Made by a program: the position numbers and the translations under genes. DNA of 5,236 nucleotides, from the NCBI GenBank assembly GCA_020720905.1, contig DYNT01000091.1, positions 1-5,236 on the forward strand, given 5' to 3'. The DNA is from Micavibrio aeruginosavorus (lineage in GTDB: Bacteria; Pseudomonadota; Alphaproteobacteria; UBA9219). The notes below the pieces were generated by a model. It was not told the DNA's origin. It worked only from the letters and a program-made list of their open reading frames with translations, and searched no databases. Shown piece by piece: positions 4,978 through 5,236 of the stretch. The number at the start of each line of letters is the position of its first letter. Position 1 is the stretch's first letter.

Positions 4978-5236
4978 TCGCCATTCTTGACAGCGGGGTG
5001 GCCAATTTGACTTCGGTGCAAGCGGCGCTGGATCGGTTGGGCGCAGACAATGTTATCACGGATGATCCCGCGCTTTTACGGGCGGCGGAGCGCGTGATTT
5101 TACCCGGTGTCGGCACGGCGGGCGCGGCCATGAAAGCCCTTCGCGCTAAGGGGCTGGACGACGTGATCCGCTCGCTCACACAGCCCGTTTGGCGAGGAAG
5201 GCGTGGAGGTCGCCTTGGCCGCCACAACCGCGCAAG
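4974..5236 (+). CDS. hisH: HisH, glutamine amidotransferase subunit of imidazole glycerol phosphate synthase; partial, disrupted near 5187
   Basis: HisH hydrolyses glutamine and passes ammonia to HisF, which makes imidazoleglycerol phosphate, the substrate of the HisB domain just upstream. About 72 codons (4974-5189) are clear: MIAILDSGVANLTSVQ (1-16), VILPGVGTAGAAM (41-53, with the PGVG oxyanion region) and a segment ending SLTQPV (67-72). The E. coli protein reads very similarly here (DTGCANL, LPGVGTAQAAM, CTQPV). The next residues should be LGICLGMQ with the catalytic cysteine. Instead the same frame gives a basic, glycine-rich stretch to the window edge (no stop), while another frame gives HisE. 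The catalytic Cys and the later His-Glu pair are therefore not encoded in this window. The start is fixed by the ATGA overlap with hisCB and by an AAGG site. The break may be a real deletion or an assembly or read chimera at the contig end. Confidence 0.85.
   Translation, partial: MIAILDSGVANLTSVQAALDRLGADNVITDDPALLRAAERVILPGVGTAGAAMKALRAKGLDDVIRSLTQPVWRGRRGGRLGRHNRA
5185..5236 (+). pseudogene. hisE: HisE (phosphoribosyl-ATP pyrophosphatase) internal fragment joined to hisH
   Basis: From about 5185, in a different frame from hisH, the sequence reads FGEEGVEVALAATTAQ (starting at 5188). This matches the conserved core of HisE, including the metal-binding GEE.VE motif, and is close to the HisE half of E. 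coli HisIE (GEEGVETALAAT). HisE hydrolyses phosphoribosyl-ATP to phosphoribosyl-AMP early in histidine synthesis and is normally encoded downstream of hisH-hisA-hisF, alone or fused to hisI. The N-terminal part of HisE is absent and the fragment runs off the window. It lacks its own start, so as seen here it could not be expressed as HisE unless a frame change joins it to hisH. Confidence 0.65.

Noticed and set aside
4625..4990. A 121-codon plus-strand frame overlapping the HisB domain
   Set aside because: It is an alternative frame of a strongly conserved dehydratase domain, and its composition is arginine/tryptophan-rich and shadow-like.

Overview
The window looks like a piece of an alphaproteobacterial genome of moderate GC. 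The SecA sequence has an alphaproteobacterial flavour (N-terminus MITALARKLFGS, the stretch around LDDLLPEAFATVREAAKR, and a C-terminal CxCGSGK...CH zinc motif). That assignment is by recognition only; no alignment or search was run. Both ends are open: a gene is cut at base 1, and the right end stops about 50 bases after an abrupt change of coding frame and protein family, so the window may be a short metagenomic contig.

Layout, left to right. On the minus strand, bases 1-287 hold the N-terminal 95 codons of a zeta-toxin-like P-loop kinase/ATPase, starting only 8 bases after the stop of secA. The complete secA gene (911 aa) runs from 3031 down to 296 on the minus strand. Bases 3032-3321 are a divergent intergenic region with no convincing gene but much structure: candidate promoters for both directions, three copies of the octamer TCTTGCTT, a terminator-like hairpin, two overlapping strong inverted repeats that share one GGGG run, and a 20-bp palindrome over the candidate his promoter.

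On the plus strand, 3322-4977 is one uninterrupted reading frame joining histidinol-phosphate aminotransferase (HisC, about residues 1-355) to imidazoleglycerol-phosphate dehydratase (HisB dehydratase domain, about residues 363-551). hisH follows with a 4-base ATGA overlap. After about 72 codons the hisH reading breaks off, and the last 50 bases, read in another frame, encode the core of HisE (phosphoribosyl-ATP pyrophosphatase).

How the genes work together: HisH (with HisF, not in the window), HisB and HisC supply the glutamine amidotransfer, dehydration and transamination steps of histidine biosynthesis. HisE acts early in the same pathway. The histidinol-phosphate phosphatase domain that precedes the dehydratase in enteric HisB is absent, so that step must be supplied elsewhere. 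SecA powers Sec-dependent protein export and has no evident functional link to the his genes beyond sharing the divergent control region. The main points for a second look are the HisC-HisB fusion, the hisH/hisE junction, the kinase gene placed tightly behind essential secA, and the palindrome-rich divergent region.
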